Shown here: positions 8,811-17,777 of the stretch, one piece after another
How positions within the stretch are numbered: position 1 is the first letter of the stretch
Layout of the letters: the number at the start of each line of letters is the position of its first letter
From: CAZJVD01 sp964549505
Lineage (GTDB): Bacteria > Bdellovibrionota > UBA1018 > CAZJVD01
Direction of reading: 5' to 3'
Length of the DNA stretch: 64,000 nucleotides
NCBI GenBank assembly: GCA_964549505.1
Contig: CAZJVD010000003.1
Coordinates: 1-64,000 of the forward strand
Made by a program: the position numbers and the translations under genes
Notes under the pieces: model-generated
What the model was told of the DNA's origin: nothing
Databases searched by the model: none
Seen by the model: the letters and a program-made list of their open reading frames with translations, nothing else

Positions 8811-9929
8811 ATGATTCGTCACGCGATTTACGTTTTGTTAGCAGCTCTGATCGCTGCTTCGTTTTTGGTTTTCCGAGCGCACGCCATGGAAAACATCATT
8901 CGCCCCTACCAGAGCCCTCGCGCTGCCGGGATGGGAAACGTGCGGATCACGACGGGGATCTACGACGAAAACTTTTTCGGTAACCCCGCTCGCGTGGTCG
9001 ACAACCCAAAATGGCGGATCACTCTCTTTGACATGATGTTTGAGACGACACCGACGACGATCTCGGCTGTTCAGGATCTTGTGGGTGCGAAGAGCGATGT
9101 CCTCAATAAGGTCGGGGAAAAAGCCGGCGACAACCTGCACGGCCGTGTTCAAACGACTTTCCCGGGATACTACTCGTCGGTGGGATCGGTCCATTTTGGT
9201 CTCGCGCTACTCATGTCGACTCAGTTTGACGTTAACGTTCGGCGCAGTTATCAGCTGGATCCCGTTTCTATTACGGATGTCGGACCTGCGTTCACGATTG
9301 GACGTCGTTTTCTGGGTCGCGATCGTCTCGCGGTCGGCGTGACCACTCATTTCACTTACCGTCTATCGACCAAAGACAAGTACTCGTTCATCAACCTGAT
9401 CCAAGGGGATTCGCTCAGCCCGCTCAAAAGCGGAGGCGACGGAACCCATCTCGATTTCGGTGTCGGCGCGACGTACGACTTACCTTGGTCTGCTGGCGGA
9501 TTTTCGTTCCACCCTGGATTTTCGGTGAACAACGTTCTCGATGGTCGCTATTCGAACCTTCGTCGCGTCAAGCTTCTCGACAATGTTCTCTTGCCACGGC
9601 AACAGCCCCGCGCTTTCAATTTTGGTGTCGCGGCTCGGCGTCCGTCGCTGTTCGTTTTCAGCAATGCCGTTTTCGCTCTGGAGTTCACGGACATCGGCAA
9701 CAACGAAAATGGCAGTATCTACCGTTTGATCCATTTAGGCGGCGAGGTCGAATGGCTCGATTTTATGTTCTTTCGAGCCGGGATCAACCAAGGCTGGCCG
9801 ACGGTGGGTTACGGACTTGACCTCAGAATCTTTGAGCTCGACGTCGCTTACTATGGCGAAGAAATGACCTATAATCCGGGCGGTAAGGTCGACCAACGAA
9901 TTGCTCTGCGATTCACGTTTAAGATCTAA
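8811..9929 (+). CDS. Predicted outer-membrane beta-barrel protein
   Basis: The 372-residue protein starts with a signal peptide (MIRHAIYVLLAALIAASFLVFRAHA). The mature chain alternates polar and hydrophobic residues, is rich in G, F and Y, and ends RIALRFTFKI, a terminal strand typical of BAM substrates. The ATG at 8811 has AGGCAGG just upstream; an earlier ATG at 8787, 1 bp after the lipoprotein stop, would put extra residues before the signal peptide. The PYQSPRAAGMGNVRI segment near the mature N-terminus recalls FadL/PorV-type barrels. The cargo is unknown. Confidence 0.7.
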   Translation: MIRHAIYVLLAALIAASFLVFRAHAMENIIRPYQSPRAAGMGNVRITTGIYDENFFGNPARVVDNPKWRITLFDMMFETTPTTISAVQDLVGAKSDVLNKVGEKAGDNLHGRVQTTFPGYYSSVGSVHFGLALLMSTQFDVNVRRSYQLDPVSITDVGPAFTIGRRFLGRDRLAVGVTTHFTYRLSTKDKYSFINLIQGDSLSPLKSGGDGTHLDFGVGATYDLPWSAGGFSFHPGFSVNNVLDGRYSNLRRVKLLDNVLLPRQQPRAFNFGVAARRPSLFVFSNAVFALEFTDIGNNENGSIYRLIHLGGEVEWLDFMFFRAGINQGWPTVGYGLDLRIFELDVAYYGEEMTYNPGGKVDQRIALRFTFKI

Positions 9930-9950
9930 CGGTATTTATAGAGTACAGAC

Positions 9951-9965
9951 CTAGGGCGTGTCCCA
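9951..9965. repeat. Partial copy of the MITE-like terminal sequence
   Basis: CTAGGGCGTGTCC here matches the outermost 13 bases of the inverted-repeat element near 2.6-2.8 kb, again starting with CTAG. No opposite end is visible nearby, so it may be a solo end, a degraded copy or chance. The rest of 9930-10138 holds the tandem repeat and promoter listed separately. Confidence 0.3.
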
Positions 9966-10065
9966 GGTCACCCGTGACACATTGTCGTGACTTATTAAAT
10001 CGATAAACTGGTAACAGTTCTTAAAGCTGTACGTTTGCCGCGAGGTCACCGCCGTGCCCAGCTCA

Positions 10066-10113
10066 AAATTACAGGCTCAGAGTTACAAGCTTAAAGTTAC
10101 CAGCTTAAAGTTA
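10066..10113 (+). repeat. 14-bp imperfect tandem repeat ahead of the PilZ gene
   Basis: Three successive 14-bp units of the form TTACAAGCTTAAAG (the first more diverged, TTACAGGCTCAGAG) are followed by a partial fourth. The end of the last full unit supplies the -35 element of the sigma-28-like promoter, so unit number could influence promoter spacing or create alternative -35 boxes. Confidence 0.6.
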
Positions 10114-10132
10114 ATTGAAACGGAGTCGATAA
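10106..10132 (+). promoter_or_regulatory. Sigma-28 (FliA)-type promoter
   Basis: TAAAGTTA (10106-10113), an 11-bp spacer, and GTCGATAA (10125-10132) match the enterobacterial FliA consensus TAAAGTTT-N11-GCCGATAA at 14 of 16 positions. Transcription would begin at about 10138-10140, essentially at the GTG start of the PilZ-like gene. The fliA gene itself lies next door on the other strand. Confidence 0.65.
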
Positions 10133-10138
10133 GTCATC

Positions 10139-10660
10139 GTGTGGCAGAATAAAAACAGTAAAGTCTTTATTCCCGGCAAGAACAAGAATCAGTCGATCAA
10201 GATCTTGCGCGCACGCGGGGAAATCAAAAGCAGCACAGGCTTGGGCCAGCCTACGACCATCATTCCGATCAAGCTCGTCCTGACAGACTTCCGCCCCAAG
10301 GGCGTCGAGGTTTTCGCAAAAGAACCGCTACCGCTGGGACGTGATGTTTCGATCACGATCCATGGGCCGCATCAGTTCTTTTCGAAGGGACGCATTGTTG
10401 CAAAACAAGAGATCGTTCCGGATGGAAAAGTCCTCCGCAACGATCATTTCAATTTTCGACTCGGAATCCAGTTCACATTCGACAACAAGGAACAAGAAGC
10501 CGCAACGGCATCGTTTGCAGCAGACATCAATGAGATCATGCGAAATCTGAAAGCTCCAAAAGGAGCCGCTCCAGCCGAGGCCGCGAAGCCGGCTGCTGAA
10601 GCAGACGCGACAGCAGCAACCGCTGGCGCGACACCGAAAACGGGCAAGGCCGCCGCATAA
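10139..10660 (+). CDS. PilZ-like protein (possible c-di-GMP effector)
   Basis: The 173-residue cytoplasmic protein has a central beta-rich region, LVLTDFRPKGVEVFAKEPLP (about 50-69), laid out like the PilZ D/N-x-S-x2-G motif but with D-F-R-P-K-G, so the second c-di-GMP motif is degenerate. An RARGE segment near residue 24 may stand for the first, RxxxR motif. The C-terminal 35 residues are Ala/Pro/Lys-rich and probably disordered. The start is GTG; no ATG lies nearby. A GGAG lies 13 bases upstream, but the sigma-28-like promoter would start the mRNA at the GTG itself. Its location beside flagellar genes suggests a YcgR-like motility role; this is inference. Confidence 0.6.
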   Translation: MWQNKNSKVFIPGKNKNQSIKILRARGEIKSSTGLGQPTTIIPIKLVLTDFRPKGVEVFAKEPLPLGRDVSITIHGPHQFFSKGRIVAKQEIVPDGKVLRNDHFNFRLGIQFTFDNKEQEAATASFAADINEIMRNLKAPKGAAPAEAAKPAAEADATAATAGATPKTGKAAA

Positions 10661-10676
10661 GGCGCGTCCTCACCTC

Positions 10677-11642
10677 TTAAATCAAAATTGCTTCGAGTTC
10701 GTCTTCGTGAAGACGAAGTTTACCTTTGAGGCGGAGAATCGCCTGCGTGTGGAGCTGACTGACGCGTGATTCGGTCACATCAAGAACGCGTCCGATTTCT
10801 TTTAGGTTGAGATCTTCATAGTAGTACAGCGACAAGACGAGCCTTTGCTTTTCGGGCAGCTCACGGATGGCTTCTGCCACCAGCTTCTTGAGCGTGGCCA
10901 GCGTGACTTCATTGAACGGTGTGGAGCCACCCGCACGGTTAGCTACGATCGAGTTCAGTGATCGCTTGTCGGCCTTCGAAAAGCTCGTGAAATCTTCGAA
11001 GCTCAGAAGTGAAACACTCCGCACTTGATTGAGCATGGAGTAGTATTCGTCTTGCGATATCTTGAGCACATCGCACACTTCGTCGTCGGTTGCCTGTCGA
11101 CCCTTTTCCTGCTCAATCTTTGCGAAAGCTTTCTCGAGTTGCTTTGCCTTCTCGCGCACGCTCCGCGGAACCCAGTCCTGCGCACGAAGCTCATCGAGAA
11201 TGGCGCCACGGATTCGAAACTCTGCGTATGTCTTAAACTTGTTGTCGCGCGACGCATCGTACTTATCGATCGCGTCCATGAGACCAATCACACCGGCACT
11301 CATGAGATCGTCTAACTCGATATTCGCTGGTAGCCGAGCCGCAATCCTTTGCGCGATGTACTTGATCAGAGGTGCATAGGCTACGATCAGAGTGTCACGC
11401 TTACAGTTCACCGGCGACAGATCGCCGCGAACGAGCTTTGATCCAACGCCACTCTCTTCGATACCCGTGCGCGCTTGATTCTTGCGTTCGGTCTCGAGCG
11501 CTTTCTGATTCTCAGACTCGACGACGTCCTGAACGGCCTTGGCAAGATTCTTGGTGCGTTCGCTATTCTTCCTGGCGATCACACTCGGAGATTTTGCTGT
11601 CGAAGTTTTTTTGTTTTTCTTCTGATCATCCTTGATCGCCAT
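10677..11642 (-). CDS. fliA: Flagellar RNA polymerase sigma factor FliA (sigma-28)
   Basis: This FliA/WhiG-type sigma factor directs late flagellar and chemotaxis genes. Region 2 is visible as YAPLIKYIAQRIAARLP...ELDDLMSAGVIGLMDAIDKYD, region 3 as VRSVSLLSFEDF, and region 4 as ELPEKQRLVLSLYYYEDLNLKEIGRVLDVTESRVSQLHTQA, which has the helix-turn-helix. At 321 residues it is longer than usual (about 240-260): the first 80 residues are a Lys/Glu/Ser-rich extension with no counterpart in FliA known to me. It is the last gene of the long minus-strand flagellar run and is 4 bp after the FlhG-like gene. Confidence 0.93.
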   Translation of the reverse strand: MAIKDDQKKNKKTSTAKSPSVIARKNSERTKNLAKAVQDVVESENQKALETERKNQARTGIEESGVGSKLVRGDLSPVNCKRDTLIVAYAPLIKYIAQRIAARLPANIELDDLMSAGVIGLMDAIDKYDASRDNKFKTYAEFRIRGAILDELRAQDWVPRSVREKAKQLEKAFAKIEQEKGRQATDDEVCDVLKISQDEYYSMLNQVRSVSLLSFEDFTSFSKADKRSLNSIVANRAGGSTPFNEVTLATLKKLVAEAIRELPEKQRLVLSLYYYEDLNLKEIGRVLDVTESRVSQLHTQAILRLKGKLRLHEDELEAILI

Positions 11643-11646
11643 ACGT

Positions 11647-12387
11647 TCAATCCTTACTCAACCTTCCGTGATTGAATGGTGTTGATGAAACGTCAAAATA
11701 TACAGACGGCGACTCGCGTTCGACCAGCCTCTTGACCAAAAGTGCCAAGCGCCCATCCAAACGCTCTCGCGTGTCCTCTTCATAGTGTAACAGAAAATCA
11801 TCCGCAGACTCAGCATTTGCTTTCCAGTGTCCGAGGTAGGCAAGCTGAATCCCATTGTGATGTCCGATTTGCTTTTGCACAGAACGATAGAATTCGATGC
11901 CATCGGCGCCGTCATCGGTGCCCGTGACGATGAGGCTAAAGTCCTTTTGATTCGTGCTCTTCCGCCATTCTCGTATCTTCTGCGCGACATGAGCAGGTGT
12001 TTCGCTTCCGAGTGTGGCGATCAACGTCACAGGATAACCCGTCACGATAGCAGCCGGTTCACAGAGCACCACCCAATCAGCGTCAACAAACTGACTCATC
12101 AGAACACCGGCCTGACTCTCGGATCGAAGCGTTTCAAACGTCACGAAACGCGGACCACTAGCCGACGTGAGATCTGTTCGAAGACCTGGAGGAACCACAG
12201 CTGCGGTTCGAAGGCCCTTCTTTGAAAGGCCAAGAATCACGGCCAAGCAGCAGTTGAGAAAATCCGGGTGCACATCGGTTGAAACCATTTGAACAACACG
12301 TGTGTTGCGCGAAACACGTTGCAAGAGTGTCGTGAGCGTATCGCGCTCCTCGACCCACTCTCGAAGTGTGTCCGCTTGATCCGTCAT
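11647..12387 (-). CDS. FlhG/MinD-like protein lacking the P-loop (predicted pseudo-ATPase)
   Basis: The gene occupies the normal place of flhG, between flhF and fliA. The 246-residue sequence aligns by eye with FlhG. VVQMVSTDVHPDFLNCCLAV stands where FlhG has the beta-strand and deviant Walker A KGGVGKT, followed by the helix and GLRTAAVVPP in place of KVLLIDAD. The later DFSLIVTGTDDGADG and QLAYLGHWKANAES recall the LVVNR and LDYLGYIPYD parts. No GK(S/T) or catalytic lysine remains, so it probably does not bind ATP as MinD proteins do. It may still regulate FlhF or flagellar number. The ATG shares one base with the flhF stop (TGATG); a GTG directly before it is also possible. Confidence 0.65.
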   Translation of the reverse strand: MTDQADTLREWVEERDTLTTLLQRVSRNTRVVQMVSTDVHPDFLNCCLAVILGLSKKGLRTAAVVPPGLRTDLTSASGPRFVTFETLRSESQAGVLMSQFVDADWVVLCEPAAIVTGYPVTLIATLGSETPAHVAQKIREWRKSTNQKDFSLIVTGTDDGADGIEFYRSVQKQIGHHNGIQLAYLGHWKANAESADDFLLHYEEDTRERLDGRLALLVKRLVERESPSVYFDVSSTPFNHGRLSKD

Positions 12388-13790
12388 CACGAAAGATCCA
12401 GAAGTAGAGCCGCCATCCGTTCCTGTGTCGCCTCTTCCATATCCTCTGGGACACGTTGACCAGTCGTGAAGTACAGCAAGGGAAGTTTCATCCGTTGGGA
12501 CAGGTTAAAAACTGATCCGTGCTGATTGGTTTCATCCAGCTTTGAAAAAATCAGACCTTCGGGACGAAAACTCGAGAAGCGCTTCGCCATGTTAGCGAGG
12601 TCGAATTCGCGCGTTGTGCACGAGAGCACAAGCTCAACACGATTGTTCGGAATCGAATGCAACAGTTCCTGAATCCGTGACACGGTCTCGTGATCCTTCT
12701 GAGACGTTCCCGACGTGTCGATCAGGATCAAGTCCGCATAAGAAAAGTCGTTCAAGGCATCTTGCAATTCGCCGACTTCGCTCACAGTACGACAAGGCAG
12801 TTTGAGAATCTTTGAATACGTTGCAAGCTGATCCTTTGCGGCCACCTTGAACGTATCAATGTTGATAAGGGCAACGCGAAGATTGCGGTTTAGAACAGCG
12901 TCACTCGCAATTTTTACAAGTGTTGTTGTTTTCCCAACGCCTGTCGGTCCGATCAAACTGATCACGACAGGTGCACGCGTCGACTCCGCCGAGCGGCCCC
13001 GTTCAATTCCGTCGAGAGGCGAGAGTACTTCGGTAGCCTCCATGATCTCCGACGCGAGATCGTCGAGAAACTCCCCTGCCGCAAGACCCTTCTGTTGCTC
13101 ATGACGTTTGGTCGCACGTCGCACGATCTGCGCAGCAATCTTACGATCCACACCGTGAAGCATGAGTTGTTCGAATCCAGCCATCGCGGCTTCCGTTTCG
13201 ATCCCTTCAGATCGAAGCATCGCCGTCATCGACGCGCTCATATCGAGTTCGCGCGTCGCTTGACCTTCTTGCATTTCGGATACGATAGCTTTCAAGCGTT
13301 CGAGCTCGTTCACAAGATGCGCTGGGGCCTGGGCCGTCGATGGTGCTGCACGTGTGACGACAGGTGCGGACACTTGTTGCTGGCGCGGCCTAGCCGTCGT
13401 CGTTTCACCCTCGTTGGGTATGTCAATGTAGCGCGTGGCCGTCATCTTGCGTCGTGGTGCCTGAGATAACGTGACGTTTTCGCGAACGCTGCTCGCTGTC
13501 TTTTCAACACGATCGCGAAACGGCTTCTCATACGTTTCCGCAAGTGAGCGTGCGCTCTGAGCCGTCATTTTCTCTTTTTGCCCATCGGTGAGCTTCTGAT
13601 CGACGAACTTCTTACGATTCAATAGACGGTCACTGACGGCAACAGTCACTTCAACGCTGCCTTTGGACAGCAATCCGAAACCGGAGCGATTCTTTTTTGT
13701 TTTCAGAATTACGGCTTCGGGACCCATCTCACGTTTGATCGTCTCAAGAGCTTCTTGAATTGTAGGCGCTTCGAATTTTCTGATTTCCAT
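12387..13790 (-). CDS. flhF: Flagellar biosynthesis GTPase FlhF
   Basis: FlhF is an SRP-type GTPase that marks the pole and places the flagellar basal body. The 467-residue protein has the basic N-terminal B domain (MEIRKFEAPTIQEALETIKR), a variable middle (about 80-160) and the NG domain. G1 is LIGPTGVGKTTTLVKIASD, G3 is LILIDTSGTSQKD (usually DTAGR), and G4 is FSKLDETNQHGS. The length is typical. It follows flhA by 3 bp and is coupled to the FlhG-like gene. Confidence 0.95.
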   Translation of the reverse strand: MEIRKFEAPTIQEALETIKREMGPEAVILKTKKNRSGFGLLSKGSVEVTVAVSDRLLNRKKFVDQKLTDGQKEKMTAQSARSLAETYEKPFRDRVEKTASSVRENVTLSQAPRRKMTATRYIDIPNEGETTTARPRQQQVSAPVVTRAAPSTAQAPAHLVNELERLKAIVSEMQEGQATRELDMSASMTAMLRSEGIETEAAMAGFEQLMLHGVDRKIAAQIVRRATKRHEQQKGLAAGEFLDDLASEIMEATEVLSPLDGIERGRSAESTRAPVVISLIGPTGVGKTTTLVKIASDAVLNRNLRVALINIDTFKVAAKDQLATYSKILKLPCRTVSEVGELQDALNDFSYADLILIDTSGTSQKDHETVSRIQELLHSIPNNRVELVLSCTTREFDLANMAKRFSSFRPEGLIFSKLDETNQHGSVFNLSQRMKLPLLYFTTGQRVPEDMEEATQERMAALLLDLS

Positions 13791-13793
13791 AGT

Positions 13794-15863
13794 CTATATC
13801 CTCACCGTTCCGATGGACTTAACTTGCACACTGGTTCCGATCTCACTATGTGAGATCACCGTAATACCTTGAATGAAACGTTCAATAAGGTTTCTCAGAT
13901 GGGGTCGAATCACTGGAGAACAGAGAATCACCGTATTCGGCGTCTCGGCAGCTGCGTCGCGGACACGTTGGTGCAATTCGCCGACGAACTTACGAATGAA
14001 CTCTGGGTCGACGGATAGCTGTTGTCCCTGATCCGTTTGAATGATGCCACCGGCGAGTGTTTCCTCGATCGTCTTGTCGAGCGTCAGGACAACAAGCTGA
14101 TTGCGGTCGTTGATGAGTTTCTTGGTGATCGTTCGTGCCAATGACCCACGTACGGTCTCCGTCAGAATCAGTGTGTCCTTCGTCGTTGGGGCCACTTCAG
14201 CAAGAGATTCTAGAATCGTGCGAAGATCTCGAATCGAAACCTGTTCCTTGAGAAGCGCTTTCAGTACCTTGAGCACCGCACCCATGGTCATGAGACCCGG
14301 CACAAGATCGTCCACGACTTTCGGAGCAGCTTCTTTGAGCGTGTCGATCAGAGTCTGTAGCTCCTGGCGACCCAAGAGCTCATGGCTATGGGATCGAACG
14401 ATTTCTGTTAGGTGTGTTGCAATCACCGTCGAATTGTCGACAACCGTGTAACCCGCTATTTGCGCGTCTTCCTTTTGATCAGCGGTGACCCAAAGCGCGT
14501 CCAGACCGAAAGCTGGTTCCTTGGTAGGAATTCCCTGAATAGGTAACGAAACATTTCCTGGATCCATGGCTAGGAGACTTCCGACCATGAGCGAACCGTT
14601 ACCAACCTGAACGCCCTTTAAGAGAACACGATAGTCACCCGGCTTTAACTCAAGATTGTCTCGAATACGAAGTGACGGAACGATGATTCCGAGATCAATT
14701 GCGAACTGCTTTCGAATGTTGGAAATGCGCTCGAGGAGATCGCCGTTCTGATCGCTGTCGACAATGCTGATGAGACCGTAACCCACCTCCAGCTCCAGCT
14801 GATCCACCGAAAGAAGATTCTCAAGCTTTTCCTGACTCGGACGAAGCTTCTGCTCCTGAGCCTTCTCCGCATCGTCTTGGGCCTGCTTCACGTTCTTGCC
14901 GTGGAGGCGATAACCTATACCGCCGAAGATCGCGGCCGAGAAAAAGAACGGGAAGAGCGGCATTCCAGGGATCAGACCCAGAACGGACAGAATAGCTGCC
15001 GTGAGAAGAAGCGACTTCGGACTTCCGAACACCTGTGCGCTCACTTCAGCTCCCAGGTTGTTACCGGTTTCCGTGCGCGTCACGATGATACCCGCGGCCG
15101 TCGAGATCACCAGCGCCGGAATCTGCGAAACCAAGCCGTCTCCGATTGTCAGAAGCGTAAATACTTGCGCTGCATCGGTCAGCGCCATTCCCTTTTGAAG
15201 TGTCCCGACGACGATTCCACCGAGAATGTTGACAGCGACAATGAGAATTCCGGCGATCGCATCCCCGCGAACAAACTTTGAAGCTCCGTCCATCGCTCCG
15301 TAGAAGTCCGCCTCGCGAGAGATCTCTCGACGGCGGCGTCGGGCTTCTTCCTCATTGATCACACCAGCGTTGAGGTCCGCGTCGATCGCCATCTGTTTAC
15401 CGGGCATCGCGTCCAATGTGAATCGCGCCGCAACCTCGGCCACGCGACCCGCACCTTTCGTGATGACGACAAAGTTAATAATGACCAAAATAATGAAAAC
15501 AACAATCCCGACAGCGTAGTTACCTCCGACGACAAACTCACCAAATGCGCGGATGATCTCACCGCCGGCCGCCGTACCCATCTCGGGTCCACGGAGCAAA
15601 ATACTTCGCGTCGTGGCGACGTTGAGTGCTAAGCGAAACAGTGTCGTGACCAAGAGAACCGTGGGAAAAATGCTGAACTCAAGAGCTTTTTTCACATACA
15701 CCGATGTAAGTAGCAGAACAATCGAGATAGCAATCGCAAGCCCAAGAGAGATATCGATCATCCACGGCGAAAGCGGCAAAATCATAATGCCTAGGATCGC
15801 GACGACGCCTAGGGCAAGCATGATGTCGGTGTTTCTCGAAAGTTTTCCTAAGAAGTTCATCAT
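13794..15863 (-). CDS. flhA: Flagellar export gate protein FlhA
   Basis: FlhA forms the cytoplasmic ring and proton channel of the flagellar type III export gate. The 689-residue protein has about eight membrane helices in the first 330 residues and the FHIPEP-family loop (RVAEVAARFTLDAMPGKQMAIDADLNAG) near 145-172. A linker and the soluble C-terminal domain that docks chaperone-substrate complexes follow (about 350-689). The length is normal. It overlaps the flhB stop by 4 bp. Confidence 0.97.
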   Translation of the reverse strand: MMNFLGKLSRNTDIMLALGVVAILGIMILPLSPWMIDISLGLAIAISIVLLLTSVYVKKALEFSIFPTVLLVTTLFRLALNVATTRSILLRGPEMGTAAGGEIIRAFGEFVVGGNYAVGIVVFIILVIINFVVITKGAGRVAEVAARFTLDAMPGKQMAIDADLNAGVINEEEARRRRREISREADFYGAMDGASKFVRGDAIAGILIVAVNILGGIVVGTLQKGMALTDAAQVFTLLTIGDGLVSQIPALVISTAAGIIVTRTETGNNLGAEVSAQVFGSPKSLLLTAAILSVLGLIPGMPLFPFFFSAAIFGGIGYRLHGKNVKQAQDDAEKAQEQKLRPSQEKLENLLSVDQLELEVGYGLISIVDSDQNGDLLERISNIRKQFAIDLGIIVPSLRIRDNLELKPGDYRVLLKGVQVGNGSLMVGSLLAMDPGNVSLPIQGIPTKEPAFGLDALWVTADQKEDAQIAGYTVVDNSTVIATHLTEIVRSHSHELLGRQELQTLIDTLKEAAPKVVDDLVPGLMTMGAVLKVLKALLKEQVSIRDLRTILESLAEVAPTTKDTLILTETVRGSLARTITKKLINDRNQLVVLTLDKTIEETLAGGIIQTDQGQQLSVDPEFIRKFVGELHQRVRDAAAETPNTVILCSPVIRPHLRNLIERFIQGITVISHSEIGTSVQVKSIGTVRI

Positions 15864-16963
15864 GTCTCCCGACGCATCACTTTGTTCTTAAGACGGTAAA
15901 CATACGCCAGTACTTCAGCGACGGCTTGATAGAGCGCGCGCGGCACCGTCCGACCAAGTTTGACTTGCTTGAAAAGGGCGCGCGCTAACGGGACATTCTC
16001 GACCAGCGGAACGCCAGCGTCTGCCGCTATTTTTTTAATCTTCTGAGCCATGAAGTCTGCGCCTTTGGCGACCACTTTAGGCGCATTCATCTTGTCGCGA
16101 TCGTAGGACAAGGCTACTGCGATGTGCGTCGGGTTGGTCACGATGACTTCGGCTGTCTTCACAGCTTCCATCATGCGACGACGGGCCATTTCTTTTTGAA
16201 CGGACCGGATACGCGCTTTGATGAGCGGATCCCCTTCGTGTTCTTTGTGTTCTTGCTTCGCCTCTTGCTTCGTCAACCGAACTTGCTTGCCATACTCCCA
16301 ACGTTGTACCCAGAAGTCGATCACGGCAAACACGAGAAGAAGTGCTCCTAGCCCCATCCAAAGAGTGCGTCCAGACTCCATGAACGAGCGTCCTAGCTGA
16401 ATGGGATCGGCGAAAACATAACGGGGTGACCCGGAAACGATCGTTCGCACCAGAACGAACGCGACAATCACCAGTGCTGTTGCGCGAATAATCAAGCGCG
16501 TGCCATCGATCAAGAACTTCACCGAAAAATACTTTTTGAATGCTGAGATCGGATTGATCCGTGACCACTGAGGGGTGATGGGATCGAGCGAAAAGATAGC
16601 GCCTACCTGAAAGAGACTCGAAAGGATTCCGATCACGGCCGCAATCAAAGCGATGGGCAAGAATGTCTTGAGCATCACTGCCGATGCCAACCGAAGAGCA
16701 CCGAGCATGAAGTCATTCTCGTCGGTCCTCAGTTTCAACATGAGATCGGCCTGAAAGACAGACTGTGCGAAACGTGAGACATCATCCGCAATGGTCGGAA
16801 CGTAAATCATCATCACGACGCCGACAAAAACAAGGCCGATGATGCCGCTCAGTTCGCGGCTTTGCGCGACCTGCCCGCGCTTGCGATGCTCTTCGACTCG
16901 ATACGGCGACGCCTCGTCGCTAAGGTCTTCGGTCGAGCGTTCCTGCTGGTCCATTTCGGCCAT
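15860..16963 (-). CDS. flhB: Flagellar export gate protein FlhB
   Basis: FlhB sets export specificity, switching from rod/hook to filament substrates after self-cleavage. The 367-residue protein has an N-terminal charged segment (EERSTEDLSDEASPYRVEEHRKRGQVAQSREL), four membrane helices, and the autocleavage motif NPTH (in VIVTNPTHIAVALSYD, about 275-290). It lies 7 bp downstream of fliR and overlaps flhA. Confidence 0.97.
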   Translation of the reverse strand: MAEMDQQERSTEDLSDEASPYRVEEHRKRGQVAQSRELSGIIGLVFVGVVMMIYVPTIADDVSRFAQSVFQADLMLKLRTDENDFMLGALRLASAVMLKTFLPIALIAAVIGILSSLFQVGAIFSLDPITPQWSRINPISAFKKYFSVKFLIDGTRLIIRATALVIVAFVLVRTIVSGSPRYVFADPIQLGRSFMESGRTLWMGLGALLLVFAVIDFWVQRWEYGKQVRLTKQEAKQEHKEHEGDPLIKARIRSVQKEMARRRMMEAVKTAEVIVTNPTHIAVALSYDRDKMNAPKVVAKGADFMAQKIKKIAADAGVPLVENVPLARALFKQVKLGRTVPRALYQAVAEVLAYVYRLKNKVMRRET

Positions 16964-16970
16964 GACGTCG

Positions 16971-17777
16971 CTACCTTCTTAAACTCTGCATGACTTCACC
17001 CATGCGATCGGCCAACCCATCAAACACATCTCGTGATGCACCTAACGTCTCAGGCATGCTCACCATTAAAACAAAAAGTCCGAGGCCAGCGCTCACCGCG
17101 AAACTCAGCACCAGGACGTTGAGTTGCGGAATGGCTTTCGAGAGAATCGCGTAAACGATATTGACAGCAAAGATCGAGATCGCAATCGGAGCTCCGATCT
17201 GAATACCGATCTTGAATGTGTCAGAAGCGATATCGAGAAGCGTATTAGCGAAAGCTCCATGAAATGCAGCTTCACCGATGGGAACAATCTTAAAACTGGC
17301 AGCGGCAGCCTGAATCAAAATCAGATGACCATCCATAGTCAGAAACAATAGCAAGGCCAGCGTGTTCAGTACCTGTGCGACAACCGGAGTCGTCGTTTCG
17401 TGCTGAGGATCGTACGTGTGTGCGGCCGAAAATCCCATGAAGTTAGAGATGATGTCCCCGCCTATTTGGACAGCGTCCATCACCAGTCGAACACAGAATC
17501 CGAGCGCCAGGCCGAAGATGACTTCACGAGCGATCACACCGGCGATTCCGCTGACCGAGTCCGCCCAAACTGCCGCATGAGCTGGGACGATCACTGCAGA
17601 TGTAACGAGGACCGGAAACAGCATCACCGATAAACTGAGACCCAAGAGTACTTTCACGGGTACAGGGATCACCATATGACCAAAGATCGGAAACACAGCG
17701 AGCATCACGGAAAGACGCGTGAGAAGCGCAAAGAAGGTCATCATCTCGTCTTGTCCGAGCGGTAGGGCCCAGTTCAT
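16971..17777 (-). CDS. fliR: Flagellar export gate protein FliR
   Basis: FliR is an inner-membrane core component of the FliPQR export gate. The 268-residue protein has about six hydrophobic segments and the family feature REVIFGLALGFCVRLVMDAVQIGGDIISNFMGFS (about 88-121). It overlaps fliQ by 4 bp, the usual coupled arrangement. Confidence 0.95.
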   Translation of the reverse strand: MNWALPLGQDEMMTFFALLTRLSVMLAVFPIFGHMVIPVPVKVLLGLSLSVMLFPVLVTSAVIVPAHAAVWADSVSGIAGVIAREVIFGLALGFCVRLVMDAVQIGGDIISNFMGFSAAHTYDPQHETTTPVVAQVLNTLALLLFLTMDGHLILIQAAAASFKIVPIGEAAFHGAFANTLLDIASDTFKIGIQIGAPIAISIFAVNIVYAILSKAIPQLNVLVLSFAVSAGLGLFVLMVSMPETLGASRDVFDGLADRMGEVMQSLRR

